Positions 42,756 to 52,382 of a stretch of 64,000 bases of DNA are shown here, in pieces. The position numbers and the translations under genes are program-made. The notes below the pieces were generated by a model. It saw only the letters and a list, made by a program, of their open reading frames with translations. It had not been told where the DNA came from and searched no databases. Every line of letters begins with the position of its first letter. The first letter of the stretch is position 1. This DNA comes from Nocardia amamiensis (lineage in GTDB: Bacteria; Actinomycetota; Actinomycetes; Mycobacteriales; Mycobacteriaceae): NCBI RefSeq assembly GCF_015477605.1, contig NZ_JADLQX010000013.1, positions 146,041 through 210,040 on the forward strand. Reading direction: 5' to 3'.

Positions 42756-43622
42756 CTATCCGAAGAGCGCCGCCGCGGTGGCGGGATAGCGGCTCAGTTC
42801 GCGCCCGGCCGCGGCGTCCTCGGCGTCTGCGAGGATCTCGTAGAGGTCCGCGGGCTCGCCCGCCGCGGCGGCCTCGGCCGCTCGATCGAGGATCGTACGG
42901 TGGGATTCCACCGCGTCCCGGTGGTCGCCGAGTACCGTCTGCAGCTTCTTCGCGCGGCTGCCGAGATCGGCGGCGTCGCCGGCTTCCTGCGCCGCCGCTT
43001 CGCATGAGTACCGTAATCGCTTGGCGCTTTTGCGGATATCGTGGAGCAGCTCGATGCGCTCGGTGGCGGCGACGGTGGGCTCGGCGCGGACGAGGGATTC
43101 GACCCGGGCGAGATCGCTGCGCAGTACCGCGCCGAAGACGTCGGCGGCCTCCGCCGTGACGCGGGAGTGGCGCAGCGGCGGGGCGGTGCGCCATGCGGAC
43201 AGTTGGTCGCGCAGCGTGCGGTAGCGTTCGCTGTCCAACGCGGTCAGGACCTCGTCGTGGGCTCGGCGATAGCGATCCCGTTCGGCGATCACCAGACGCG
43301 CGGTGACGGGGCCGAGTTCGGCGGGCGGGGTCTGCCCGGCGTGGTCGGCCAGCAGGGTGGCGAACCGGTCGGCGCGCACCTCCGCGTCGCGGGCCTCCCC
43401 GAGCAGTCCGGCCAGCCACTTGAGCTCCGTGACCATCACCGCCACCGGCTCCTTGACGAAAAGCCTGCGATAGGACCGCAACACGCTACGCAGCCTGCGC
43501 GTAGCAACCCGCATCTGGTGCACGGAATCCGAGGCATCGGAACGGACTTCGGGCTCGGCGGCCAGCAGCCGGTCGATATCGTCCCGCAGCGCGGCGACGA
43601 GAGCGATGTCGGCCGTGGTCAT
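42756..43622 (-). CDS. CHAD-domain protein
   Basis: 288-residue helical protein. The CHAD (conserved histidine alpha-helical) signature is seen in SVHQMRVATRRLRSVLRSYR (about 34-53), in the repeat LLHDIRKSAKRLRYSCEAAA (about 204-223), and in LGEARDAEVRADRF. CHAD proteins bind polyphosphate through these His and basic residues. The CYTH domain often fused to CHAD is absent. ATG at 43622 has AGGAGGGG ahead, five bases after the stop of the aminopeptidase gene, so they form an operon. Confidence 0.92.
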   Translation of the reverse strand: MTTADIALVAALRDDIDRLLAAEPEVRSDASDSVHQMRVATRRLRSVLRSYRRLFVKEPVAVMVTELKWLAGLLGEARDAEVRADRFATLLADHAGQTPPAELGPVTARLVIAERDRYRRAHDEVLTALDSERYRTLRDQLSAWRTAPPLRHSRVTAEAADVFGAVLRSDLARVESLVRAEPTVAATERIELLHDIRKSAKRLRYSCEAAAQEAGDAADLGSRAKKLQTVLGDHRDAVESHRTILDRAAEAAAAGEPADLYEILADAEDAAAGRELSRYPATAAALFG

Positions 43623-43627
43623 CGTGC

Positions 43628-44590
43628 TCACCCCTCCTTCGCGAATCGGTCGGTCGCTTCGACCAGGTGATGGGTGATGCCGGGCTCGTTCGCCGCGTGC
43701 CCGGCGTCGGCGACGATGTGCAGGACCGAACCGGGCCACGCCCGGTGCAGTTCCCACGCGCTGACCGCCGGGCAGACGATGTCGTGGCGGCCCTGCACGA
43801 TCACGGCGGGGATGTGCGTGATCGCGCCGATGTCGCGCAGCAGCTGGCCCTCCTCGAGGAACCCGCCGTGGCGGAAGTAGTGGTTCTCGATCTTGGCGAA
43901 AGCCAGCGCGAACCGGGGCTCGGCCGTTTCGGCTATCCGATCAGGTTGCGGCAGAAGCGAACTCGTCGAACCTTCCCAGGTGGACCACGCGATCGCGGCC
44001 GCGCGGGCGACTTGCTCGTCGGGCGAGTGCAGCAGCCGGTGATAGACCTCGACGAGATCCTGGTCGCGCTCGTCTTCCGGCACCGGCGCGAGGAACTTCG
44101 CCCACTCGTCCGGGTAGACGTAGCCGGCGGCGCCGTTGTAGTACCAGTCGATTTCCTTGCGGCGCAGGAGGAATACGCCGCGCAGCACCAGTTCGGTCAC
44201 GCGTTCGGGATGCCGCTGCGCGTAGGCCAGCGCGAGCGTGGAACCCCATGAGCCGCCGAACACCAGCCAGCGCTCGATGCCGAGATGCGTGCGCAGCGCT
44301 TCCATGTCGGCGATCAGGTGCCAGGTGGTGTTGTGCTCCAGGGTCGCGCCATCGGCCAGGTGTGGCGTGGAGCGGCCGCAGCCGCGCTGGTCGAACAGCA
44401 CGATCCGGTAGACGGCCGGGTCGAAGAACTGCCGGTGGTACGGCGCGGTGCCGCCACCGGGGCCACCGTGCAAGAACACCGCGGGCTTGCCGTCCGGATT
44501 ACCGCTGACCTCCCAATACACCGACTGGCCTGCGCCGACCGCCAGCATGCCGGAGTCGTACGGTTCGATCTCGGGGTAGGGGGTGCGCAT
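43628..44590 (-). CDS. pip: Proline iminopeptidase
   Basis: 320-residue alpha/beta hydrolase of family S33 that removes N-terminal proline. Diagnostic are FLHGGPGGGTAP (oxyanion, about 39-50), FDQRGCGRSTPH, GGSWGSTLALAYAQRHPER (nucleophile Ser near 115), the family-specific HYFRHGGF, GRHDIVCP (Asp) and DAGHAANEP (His). Length is exactly that of the family. Cytoplasmic, with no signal peptide. Upstream of the CHAD gene in one transcript. Confidence 0.95.
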   Translation of the reverse strand: MRTPYPEIEPYDSGMLAVGAGQSVYWEVSGNPDGKPAVFLHGGPGGGTAPYHRQFFDPAVYRIVLFDQRGCGRSTPHLADGATLEHNTTWHLIADMEALRTHLGIERWLVFGGSWGSTLALAYAQRHPERVTELVLRGVFLLRRKEIDWYYNGAAGYVYPDEWAKFLAPVPEDERDQDLVEVYHRLLHSPDEQVARAAAIAWSTWEGSTSSLLPQPDRIAETAEPRFALAFAKIENHYFRHGGFLEEGQLLRDIGAITHIPAVIVQGRHDIVCPAVSAWELHRAWPGSVLHIVADAGHAANEPGITHHLVEATDRFAKEG

Positions 44591-44603
44591 TCGGCCTGCC
44601 CGG

Positions 44604-45041
44604 TCAGAAGGCGAGTCCGGAGGCCAGGTCCGGAATTCCCAGTGCCTCGATGGCCTGCTGGCGCACGTCGGCGCAGCTCTTGGTGGTGGCGCGGTCGATG
44701 ATCGCCTTGTCGGCCAGCACCGCGGCGTTGATGCCGCCGTTGCGCAGTGCCCACTCGTGCACGAGCGCGTTGAGCCCGATCTTGCCCAGCGTTCCGCCCT
44801 GGATACGCCAGTTGGACAGTTCCGACCTCATCATGTCGCACAGCTGGTTCCCGGCGGCGTCGGAGATCTCCGGGCTGGCCGGCGTGGTGCGGCCGGTGGT
44901 CGGGCCCGGCGTGGCGGATGTCGTGGTCGACGTCGCGCTGCCGGTGGGAGCCGACTCGCTGCCGCACGCGGTCAGGGCCGCGGCGGCGAAAACGCCCGCG
45001 ATCAGCAGGGAGCTGCGTGAAATCCAACGGCTGTACGGCAT
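44604..45041 (-). CDS. Putative lipoprotein, function unknown
   Basis: 145 residues. The signal peptide carries a lipobox (ALTAC, Cys near 26), followed by a Thr/Ser-rich linker and a helical domain with NQLCDMMRSELSNWRIQGGT and CADVRQQAIEALGIPDLASG. Two Cys in the mature domain may pair. ATG at 45041 is the Met directly before the signal peptide. It lies 13 bases upstream of the pip start, so it is probably in the same operon. Family not recognised. Confidence 0.75.
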   Translation of the reverse strand: MPYSRWISRSSLLIAGVFAAAALTACGSESAPTGSATSTTTSATPGPTTGRTTPASPEISDAAGNQLCDMMRSELSNWRIQGGTLGKIGLNALVHEWALRNGGINAAVLADKAIIDRATTKSCADVRQQAIEALGIPDLASGLAF

Positions 45042-45222
45042 CGGTACCTCTGGTCGTGTCGGTATTGTCGGCATCGAGTCTGCCATTGATTTCGCCGACC
45101 GGCCCGAACCGGTTGGTTCCACTGGGAATAGTTCAGCCGAGCGGTTCCAGTGCCGGGACCGGGCAGCGCGACGCATGCGCGCACTGCCCGGCCGGTCATC
45201 GTTTTCGGCGGGAACGCCGGGA

Positions 45223-46080
45223 TCAGAAGCCGTGTTCGGGCCCGGGGAAGGTGCCCTGGCGCACTTCGGCGGCGTAAGCGGCGGCCGCGGAGCGCAATTC
45301 GTCCCCGACGTGGCCGAAGCGCTTGACGAACTTCGCGGTCTTGCCGCTGGTGTAGCCGGCCATGTCCTGCCATACCAGCACCTGTGCGTCGGTGTCGGCG
45401 CCGGCGCCGATGCCGATGGTCGGAATGGTCAGCTTCCGGGTGACCTGTCCGGCCAGCTCCGCGGGCACCATCTCCATGACGACGGAGAACGCGCCCGCCT
45501 CCTGCACCGCGATCGCGTCGGCGATCAGCTGCTCGGCGCCGTCCCCGCGACCCTGCACGCGGAAACCGCCCAGGGTGTTCACGCTCTGCGGGGTAAAGCC
45601 GATGTGCGCCATCACCGGGATGCCCGCCGCGGTGATCACCGCGATCTGCTCGGCCACGCGCTCGCCGCCCTCCAGCTTCACCGCGTGCGCCCCGCCCTCC
45701 TTCATGAACCGGGTCGCGGTGGCCAGCGCCTGCTGCGGCGAGGATTCGTAGGTGCCGAACGGCAGGTCGGCCACCACCAGCGCGTGCGGCGCGCCGCGCA
45801 CCACGCCACGGACCAGCGGGATGAGCTCGTCCACGGTGATCGGCACGGTGGTGTCGTAGCCGTACACGACGTTGGCCGCCGAGTCGCCGACCAGCAGTAC
45901 CGGGATGCCTGCCTCTTCGAACAGCCGTGCCGTGGAGTAGTCGTAGGCGGTCAGCATCGCCCAGCGTTCACCGTCGGCTTTCATCTGCCGCAGATGGTGC
46001 ACCCGGGTCTTGCGCACGACCTTCTTGGATTCAGCGGGCACCGCACCGTAGGCAGGGGTTTCCGAATCGGATACGGACAT
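45223..46080 (-). CDS. panB: Ketopantoate hydroxymethyltransferase PanB
   Basis: 285 residues. It adds a hydroxymethyl group from methylene-THF to 2-oxoisovalerate, giving ketopantoate for pantothenate and CoA synthesis. Family motifs: MLTAYDYSTARLFEEAGIPV, LLVGDSAANVVYGYDTTVP, DLPFGTYESSPQQAL, AVKLEGGERVAEQI, IGFTPQSVNTLGGFRVQGR and PTIGIGAGADTDAQVLVWQD, with metal-binding Asp and catalytic Glu intact. Of two adjacent ATGs, the one at 46080 has better spacing from AAAGGG than that at 46083. panC/panD are not in the window. Confidence 0.96.
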   Translation of the reverse strand: MSVSDSETPAYGAVPAESKKVVRKTRVHHLRQMKADGERWAMLTAYDYSTARLFEEAGIPVLLVGDSAANVVYGYDTTVPITVDELIPLVRGVVRGAPHALVVADLPFGTYESSPQQALATATRFMKEGGAHAVKLEGGERVAEQIAVITAAGIPVMAHIGFTPQSVNTLGGFRVQGRGDGAEQLIADAIAVQEAGAFSVVMEMVPAELAGQVTRKLTIPTIGIGAGADTDAQVLVWQDMAGYTSGKTAKFVKRFGHVGDELRSAAAAYAAEVRQGTFPGPEHGF

Positions 46081-46258
46081 CATCGTCCCTTTCGTCTGTG
46101 TCGCCTCGGGGCCCGTCCGGGTCCCCGGGATTGCTTGACGAAACCCAGTGTGCCACCCGCCACCCCGGCGCATTAAGGGCGATGACCGGTGCAATTGGTC
46201 ACAGCGGCGGGTGGGGTTTGCCCGAGGGGCCGCCGGTGTTTGCTGGCAATATCAAGGT

Positions 46259-47803
46259 ATGTCGACGGTGCGGAGTGGGCGCGGTGCGCTCGTGGTGGCG
46301 GTGCTGGCTTCGGTTGCTGTGCTCGGCGCGGGGTGCGCGATCACCCGCACCGAAACGGGGCAGCCGATGCCGACGCCGCCCGCCGGCCTGGAGAAGTTCT
46401 ACGGCCAGACCGTGCAGTGGGGCGACTGCACCGGATTCGGCGGACCCGACGACCGTCTTCCGCCGAATACCGAATGCGCGCGGATCACGGTTCCGGTGAA
46501 CTACGCGGCGCCGGACGGGCCGGCCGCGCAGATCGCGGTGTCCCGGGTCCGCGCCACCGGTCACCGCATCGGTTCGCTGCTGATGAATCCGGGCGGGCCG
46601 GGGGAGTCCGGGCTCGGCATGTCGTCACTGGGCAACAAGACACCGTTGGCCGAGCGCTTCGACCGGGTCGGTTTCGACCCGCGCGGGGTCGGCTCCTCCA
46701 CCCCCTCGATCGTCTGCCAGACCGCGCAGGAGCAGGACGCCGAGCGCGCCGAGCCGCAGGAGGACTACTCGCCGGAGGGCATCGCCGACGCGGAGGCGGA
46801 CAACCGCCGCTACGCCGACCGCTGCGCCGAGCGGACCGGCAAGGACTTCCTCGCCCACGTCGGCACCCGGGAGGTGGTGCAGGATCTCGACGTCATGCGC
46901 GCCGCGCTCGGTGACTCGAAGCTGAGCTACATCGGTTACTCCTACGGCACCAAGATCGGCTCGGCGTACGCGGAGAAGTTCCCGGACCGCGTGCGCGCCC
47001 TCGTGCTCGACGGCGCCATCGATTCCTCGCAGGACCCGGTGCAGGAGTCGTTGCGGCAGGCGGCGGGCTTCCAGAAGGTGTTCGACGCCTACGCCGCCGA
47101 CTGCGCCCAGCAATCGGACTGCCCGCTCGGCACCGATCCGGCGCAGGCGGTGCGGCGGTTCCGCGAGCTGGTCGATCCGCTGTGGGACAAGCCGGCGCCG
47201 ACCACCGACCCGCGCGGGCTGAGCTACGGCGACGCGCTCACCGGTGTGCGTCAAGCGCTCTACACCGACGAGCTGTGGAAGGCGCTTACCCTCGGATTGT
47301 CCGAACTGCGCGACGGGCGCGGCGACACCCTGCTGGTGCTGGCCGATCTGTACGACGGCCGCCGCGAGGACGGCAGCTACACCAACACCACCGACGCGTT
47401 CAACGCCATCCGTTGCGTGGACGATCCGCGCATCGCCGACCGTGCCGTGGTGGGACGGCAGGACGCCGAATACCGCAAGGCGGCGCCGTTCCTGGACGAC
47501 GGCCGCGGCACGGGTGCGGCGCCGCTGGAGTTGTGCACGGCCTGGCCGGTGCCGAATACCATTGAGCCGCATCGGATTTCGGTGAACGGCCTGCCGAAGA
47601 CCGTGGTGGTGTCCACCACCGAGGATCCGGCGACGCCGTACCAGGCCGGTGTCGACCTGGCCGACCAGCTGGGTGCCGCGCTGATCACCTACCGCGGCAA
47701 CCGGCACACGGTGGCGTTGGCGGGCGGTGTGCCCTGCGTGGACGACGCGGTCATCGCCTATCTGATCGACCTGTCCGAACCCGCGCCGGGACTCACCTGC
47801 TGA
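46259..47803 (+). CDS. Secreted lipoprotein hydrolase of the Hip1/CaeA (TAP-like) family
   Basis: 514 residues. A signal peptide with lipobox VLGAGC (Cys near 26) anchors it outside the membrane. The alpha/beta hydrolase core has LLMNPGGPGESGLG (about 102-115), the nucleophile elbow YIGYSYGTKIGSAYAEKFP (Ser near 228) and the terminal GNRHTVALAGG (His). C-terminal TAP-like domain present. Rv2224c (Hip1/CaeA) in mycobacteria cleaves the chaperone-like protein GroEL2 and affects the cell envelope; function here is inferred from position next to panB and glnA2 and overall similarity. Confidence 0.9.
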   Translation: MSTVRSGRGALVVAVLASVAVLGAGCAITRTETGQPMPTPPAGLEKFYGQTVQWGDCTGFGGPDDRLPPNTECARITVPVNYAAPDGPAAQIAVSRVRATGHRIGSLLMNPGGPGESGLGMSSLGNKTPLAERFDRVGFDPRGVGSSTPSIVCQTAQEQDAERAEPQEDYSPEGIADAEADNRRYADRCAERTGKDFLAHVGTREVVQDLDVMRAALGDSKLSYIGYSYGTKIGSAYAEKFPDRVRALVLDGAIDSSQDPVQESLRQAAGFQKVFDAYAADCAQQSDCPLGTDPAQAVRRFRELVDPLWDKPAPTTDPRGLSYGDALTGVRQALYTDELWKALTLGLSELRDGRGDTLLVLADLYDGRREDGSYTNTTDAFNAIRCVDDPRIADRAVVGRQDAEYRKAAPFLDDGRGTGAAPLELCTAWPVPNTIEPHRISVNGLPKTVVVSTTEDPATPYQAGVDLADQLGAALITYRGNRHTVALAGGVPCVDDAVIAYLIDLSEPAPGLTC

Positions 47804-47929
47804 GCCCGTCCGGATCGGTTGCTGAACGGTGACGCGGAGCGGCCCGCGCCGGGAAAACCTCACAAAGCGGACGATCCGGCTGTGCGGAGTCTTCCGAAAA
47901 AATCCTGCTCAGCAATCTTAAGCGTGTAT

Positions 47930-47945
47930 GTAACACAGATTTAAC
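47930..47945 (+). promoter_or_regulatory. Possible GlnR half-box upstream of glnA2
   Basis: GTAAC-N6-TTAAC fits the first half of the GlnR motif (GTnAC-N6-GAAAC) and departs from the second at two positions. It lies 23 bases before the start codon of a nitrogen-assimilation gene. A GTGT...ACAC palindrome (47924-47936) overlaps it. A second box was not found. Confidence 0.3.
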
Positions 47946-47955
47946 GCCGGATGCT

Positions 47956-47961
47956 TACGCT
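47956..47961 (+). promoter_or_regulatory. -10 box (TACGCT) of leaderless glnA2 transcript
   Basis: TACGCT ends seven bases before the ATG at 47969, leaving no room for a ribosome binding site. Confidence 0.45.
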
Positions 47962-47968
47962 CGCGGGC

Positions 47969-49309
47969 ATGGATCGCCAGAAGGAATTCGTGCTGCGGAC
48001 GCTCGAAGAGCGGGACATCCGCTTCGTGCGGCTCTGGTTCACCGACGTCTTGGGCTACCTGAAGTCCGTGGCGATTGCTCCCGCCGAGCTAGAAGGCGCG
48101 TTCGAAGAGGGTATCGGCTTCGACGGCTCGGCCATCGAGGGCTTCGCCCGGGTCTCCGAGGCGGACATGGTCGCCCGGCCGGATCCGTCGACCTTCCAGG
48201 TGCTGCCGTGGGCCACGAGCAAGGGCCATCAGCATTCCGCGCGCATGTTCTGCGACATCACCATGCCCGACGGCTCGCCGTCCTGGGCCGACCCGCGCCA
48301 CGTGCTGCGCCGCCAGCTCAACAAGGCGGGCGACGTGGGTTTCAGCTGCTACGTGCACCCCGAGATCGAGTTCTTCCTGCTGGAGAACGGCCCGCACGAC
48401 GGCACCCCGCCGACTCCGGCCGACACCGGCGGCTTCTTCGACCAGGCGGTGCACGATTCGGCGCCGAACTTCCGCCGCCACGCCATCGACGCGCTGGAGT
48501 CCATGGGCATCTCGGTGGAGTTCAGTCACCACGAGGGCGCTCCCGGCCAGCAGGAGATCGACCTGCGCTACGCCGACGCGCTGTCCATGGCCGACAACGT
48601 GATGACCTTCCGCTACCTGATCAAGGAAGTGGCCATCGACGAGGGCGTGCGCGCGACGTTCATGCCCAAGCCGTTCCCCCAGTACCCCGGCTCGGCGATG
48701 CACACGCACATGAGCCTGTTCGAGGGCGAGACGAACGCCTTCCACGACCCCGACGACCCGATGAACCTGTCGGAGACGGCTCGGGCGTTCATCGCGGGCA
48801 TCCTCGAGCACGCCCCGGAGATCAGTGCGGTCACCAACCAGTGGGTGAACTCCTACAAGCGCCTCATCCACGGCGGCGAAGCGCCCACCGCGGCCTCCTG
48901 GGGCCGATCCAACCGCTCCGCTCTGGTGCGGGTGCCGATGTACACGCCGAACAAGGCCTCCTCGCGTCGCGTCGAGATCCGCAGCCCGGACTCCGCGTGC
49001 AACCCCTACCTGACCTTCGCCGTGCTGCTGGCGGCCGGTCTGCGGGGCATCGAGAAGGGCTACAAGCTGCCCCCGGAGGCGGAGGACGACGTGTGGTCGC
49101 TGACCACCGCCGAGCGGCGCGCGATGGGCTTCCGCGAGCTGCCGGGCACGCTGGACGAGGCGTTGCAGGCCATGGAGCGCTCCGAGCTGGTCGCCGAGAC
49201 GCTCGGCGAGCACGTGTTCGACTTCTTCCTGCGCAACAAGCGCAGGGAGTGGGCGGACTACCGCAGCCAGGTCACGCCGTTCGAACTCAAGGAATACCTG
49301 GGGTTGTAA
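47969..49309 (+). CDS. glnA2: Glutamine synthetase type I, GlnA2
   Basis: 446 residues, the same length as mycobacterial GlnA2, which it closely follows from MDRQKEFVLRTLEERDIRFV onward. Motifs: GFDGSAIEGFARVSEADM, YVHPEIEFFLL (metal Glu), HHEGAPGQQEIDLRYADALS (metal and ATP), PGSAMHTHMSLFEG, and VRVPMYTPNKASSRRVEIRS. It makes glutamine from glutamate and ammonia. GlnA1 has an adenylylated Tyr in a NLPPEE element; here that loop reads KLPPEAEDDVW, so adenylylation by the neighbouring GlnE is not obvious. glnE follows after 56 bases. Confidence 0.96.
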   Translation: MDRQKEFVLRTLEERDIRFVRLWFTDVLGYLKSVAIAPAELEGAFEEGIGFDGSAIEGFARVSEADMVARPDPSTFQVLPWATSKGHQHSARMFCDITMPDGSPSWADPRHVLRRQLNKAGDVGFSCYVHPEIEFFLLENGPHDGTPPTPADTGGFFDQAVHDSAPNFRRHAIDALESMGISVEFSHHEGAPGQQEIDLRYADALSMADNVMTFRYLIKEVAIDEGVRATFMPKPFPQYPGSAMHTHMSLFEGETNAFHDPDDPMNLSETARAFIAGILEHAPEISAVTNQWVNSYKRLIHGGEAPTAASWGRSNRSALVRVPMYTPNKASSRRVEIRSPDSACNPYLTFAVLLAAGLRGIEKGYKLPPEAEDDVWSLTTAERRAMGFRELPGTLDEALQAMERSELVAETLGEHVFDFFLRNKRREWADYRSQVTPFELKEYLGL

Positions 49310-49352
49310 CCCGGGAGTGACCTTCGGCGGCATGCCCGTGGTCTCGGCCAGG

Positions 49353-49358
49353 TAATTT
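49353..49358 (+). promoter_or_regulatory. -10 box (TAATTT) of leaderless glnE transcript
   Basis: TAATTT ends seven bases before the ATG at 49366, so glnE can be transcribed separately from glnA2 in spite of the short spacer. Confidence 0.45.
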
Positions 49359-49365
49359 GAGAGCC

Positions 49366-52300
49366 ATGGTCCGGCCACCGTCTGCCCGTTCCGCTGTCCC
49401 CGGCGTCGGTCGGCTCGGATTGCTCGAGCCGTCCGCCGCCGCGTCGCTGCGCGAACTGGGCTGGGACAACGTCGAGAGTATCCCCGTGTTGTGGGCGCTG
49501 TCCCGCGCGCCGGACGCCGATCTCGCGTTGAACACGCTCATGCGGTTGCGGGAGAGCATCGGCGACGAGTGGGCCGCGGTCGATTCGGCGATTCGCACGG
49601 ATACATCGTTGCGCGGCAGGCTTTTCGCGTTGCTCGGCTCGTCCAGCGCGTTGGGCGATCATTTGGTCGCCCAGCCGTCCACCTGGGAGATCTTGCGCCA
49701 CAAGGACTTGCCCGGTCGCGACGAGGTGATCGCCGACCTGCTGGCCGTCATCGAGGCGGAGCCGGAGCAGGGGCCCAACGCGGCGCCGATGCTGTTCCGC
49801 GCCGGGATCTCCGGTCCAGAGGTGGTGGCGTTGTTGCGCAGGCGCTACCGCGACCACCTGATGCTGCTGGCCGCGCTGGACCTGGCGGCCACCGTGGAGA
49901 ACGAGCCGGTGCTGCCGTACCAGGTGGTCGGCAGGCACCTCACCGACCTGGCCGACGCCGCCCTGACCGCGGCGCTGGCGGTCGCGGTGGCACGGGTCTG
50001 CAAGGACGAGCCGGTGCCGGTGCGGCTGGCCGTCATCGCGATGGGCAAGTGCGGCGCGTGCGAGCTGAACTACGTCAGCGACGTCGACGTGGTGTTCGTC
50101 GCCGAGCCCGCCGACGCCACGGCCACGCGGCTGGCAGCCGAAGCAATGAATGTGGCGAGCCAAGCGTTCTTCGAGGTCGACGCGGCGTTGCGGCCGGAGG
50201 GCAAGGCCGGCGCCCTGGTGCGGACGCTGGACTCGCACATCGCCTACTACAAGCGCTGGGCGCGCACCTGGGAGTTCCAGGCGCTGCTGAAGAACCGCCC
50301 GGCGACCGGTGATCTCGCGCTCGGCAGGCAGTACCGCGACGCGCTGATGCCGATGGTCTGGACGGCCTCGGAGCGTCCCGATTTCGTCGCCGACGTCCAG
50401 GCGATGCGGCGCAGGGTGGAGGACCTGGTGCCCGCCGATCTGCGCGAACGCGAACTCAAACTCGGGCACGGCAGCCTGCGTGACGTCGAATTCGCCGTGC
50501 AGCTCCTGCAATTGGTGCACGGGCGGGTGGACGAGACCTTGCATGTGCAGGGCACCGTCGAGGCGTTGACCGCCCTCGCGGTGGGCGGGTACGTCGGCCG
50601 CGACGACGCGGCGAACCTCACCGCGTCGTACGAGTTCCTGCGGCTGCTCGAGCACCGCTTGCAACTGCAGCGGCTGCGTCGCACGCATACCTTGCCCGCC
50701 GCCGACGACGAGGAGGGGATGCGCTGGCTGGCCCGCGCCGCGCACATCCGCCCCGACGGCAGGCAGGACGCGGTGGGCGTGCTGACCAGCGAGATCCGCC
50801 GCAACGCGGTTCGGGTGCGGCGATTGCACGCCAAGCTGTTCTACCGTCCGCTGCTGGAATCGGTGGTGCGGCTGGAGCCCGACGCGTTGCGGCTGAGCCC
50901 GGAAGCCGCCATCCGGCAGCTCGCCGCGCTCGGCTACGCGACGCCGGAACACGCGCTCGGACACCTGAAGGCGCTGACCGGCGGCGTCTCCCGCAAGGGG
51001 CGCATCCAGGCACTGCTGCTGCCGACGCTGCTCGAATGGCTCAGCGACACACCGAATCCCGACGCGGGCCTGCTGGCCTACCGGCGGGTGTCGGAGGGGC
51101 TCGCCGACCAGATCTGGTTCCTGCGCGAATTGCGCGACGAGGGCGCCATCGCGCAGCGGCTCATGATCGTGCTCGGCTCCTCGGAATACCTGCCCGATCT
51201 GCTGATCAACGCGCCCGAGACGATCCGCATGTACGCCGACGGTCCCAGCGGTCCGCTGCTGCTGGGCCCACAGCCGGAGGAGGTCGCCCGCGGCATTCTC
51301 ACCGCGTCGACCCGCTACGAGGACCCGAAACGCGCTGTGGCAGCCGCCCGTTCGCTACGCAGGCACGAACTGGCGCGGGTGGCGTCGGCCGACCTGCTCG
51401 GCATGCTGGACGTGCCGCAGGTGTGCCGCGCGCTGTCGTCGGTATGGGTGGCCGTGCTGGAGGCTTCGCTCGGTGCGGTTATCCGGGCCAGTGAAGCCGA
51501 GCGCGGCGCACCGGCGCCGGCCGATATCGCGGTGATCGGTATGGGCAGGCTCGGCGGCATGGAGCTCGGCTACGGCTCCGACGCCGATGTCCTGTTCGTC
51601 TGCGACCCGCGCCGAGGCGAAGACGAGACCAAGGCCGTCAAATGGGCGATCGGGGTGGCCGACCGGGTGCAGCAACTGCTCGGGGCGCCGAGCACCGATC
51701 CGCCGCTGCTGCTCGACGCCGGGTTGCGCCCGGAGGGCCGCAACGGCGCGCTGGTGCGCACGCTGGCCGCGTACGCTGCCTACTACGAGCAGTGGGCCCA
51801 GCCTTGGGAGGTGCAGGCGCTGCTGCGTGCCCACCAGGTTGCGGGCAACCAGGAACTCGGAGTGCGCTTCCTGCACGTCATCGACAAAGTGCGGTATCCG
51901 GTCGGCGGTGTGTCGGCCGACGCGGTGCGCGAGATCCGGCGGATCAAAGCCAGGGTGGACGCCGAGCGGCTGCCGCGCGGCGCGGACCCGGCCACCCACA
52001 CCAAGCTGGGCCGCGGCGGCCTGACCGACATCGAGTGGACGGTGCAGCTGATGCAGCTGCGGCACGCCCACGAGGTGCCGGGCCTGCACAACACCTCCAC
52101 ATTGCAGTCGCTGGAGGTGATCGAGCAGACCGAACTGCTGGACGCGAACGACGTGGCGCTGCTGCGCGACGCGTGGCTGACCGCGACGAAAGCGCGCAAC
52201 GCCCTGGTGCTGGTGCGCGGCAAGCCCACCGACCAGCTACCCGGCCCGGGCCGCCTGCTCTCGGCCGTCGCGCGCGTCGCGGGCTGGCCCTCCGGCGACG

Positions 52301-52377
52301 GCAGCGAATTCCTCGACCACTACATGCGCGTCACCCGGCGCGCCAAGTCCGTGGTCGAACGAGTCTTCGGCGCCTGA
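49366..52377 (+). CDS. glnE: Glutamine synthetase adenylyltransferase/deadenylylase GlnE
   Basis: 1,003 residues with two nucleotidyltransferase domains. The N-terminal deadenylylase site is IAMGKCGACELNYVSDVDVV (about 225-244). The C-terminal adenylylation site is VIGMGRLGGMELGYGSDADV (about 725-744). Both have the G-S/D-x-D acidic pair. Each is followed by a helical GlnD-PII-uridylyltransferase-like region (LKLGHGSLRDVEFAVQLLQL and TKLGRGGLTDIEWTVQLMQL). It sets glutamine synthetase activity according to nitrogen status. Essential in M. tuberculosis, from the literature. Confidence 0.97.
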   Translation: MVRPPSARSAVPGVGRLGLLEPSAAASLRELGWDNVESIPVLWALSRAPDADLALNTLMRLRESIGDEWAAVDSAIRTDTSLRGRLFALLGSSSALGDHLVAQPSTWEILRHKDLPGRDEVIADLLAVIEAEPEQGPNAAPMLFRAGISGPEVVALLRRRYRDHLMLLAALDLAATVENEPVLPYQVVGRHLTDLADAALTAALAVAVARVCKDEPVPVRLAVIAMGKCGACELNYVSDVDVVFVAEPADATATRLAAEAMNVASQAFFEVDAALRPEGKAGALVRTLDSHIAYYKRWARTWEFQALLKNRPATGDLALGRQYRDALMPMVWTASERPDFVADVQAMRRRVEDLVPADLRERELKLGHGSLRDVEFAVQLLQLVHGRVDETLHVQGTVEALTALAVGGYVGRDDAANLTASYEFLRLLEHRLQLQRLRRTHTLPAADDEEGMRWLARAAHIRPDGRQDAVGVLTSEIRRNAVRVRRLHAKLFYRPLLESVVRLEPDALRLSPEAAIRQLAALGYATPEHALGHLKALTGGVSRKGRIQALLLPTLLEWLSDTPNPDAGLLAYRRVSEGLADQIWFLRELRDEGAIAQRLMIVLGSSEYLPDLLINAPETIRMYADGPSGPLLLGPQPEEVARGILTASTRYEDPKRAVAAARSLRRHELARVASADLLGMLDVPQVCRALSSVWVAVLEASLGAVIRASEAERGAPAPADIAVIGMGRLGGMELGYGSDADVLFVCDPRRGEDETKAVKWAIGVADRVQQLLGAPSTDPPLLLDAGLRPEGRNGALVRTLAAYAAYYEQWAQPWEVQALLRAHQVAGNQELGVRFLHVIDKVRYPVGGVSADAVREIRRIKARVDAERLPRGADPATHTKLGRGGLTDIEWTVQLMQLRHAHEVPGLHNTSTLQSLEVIEQTELLDANDVALLRDAWLTATKARNALVLVRGKPTDQLPGPGRLLSAVARVAGWPSGDGSEFLDHYMRVTRRAKSVVERVFGA

Positions 52378-52382
52378 CTTCG

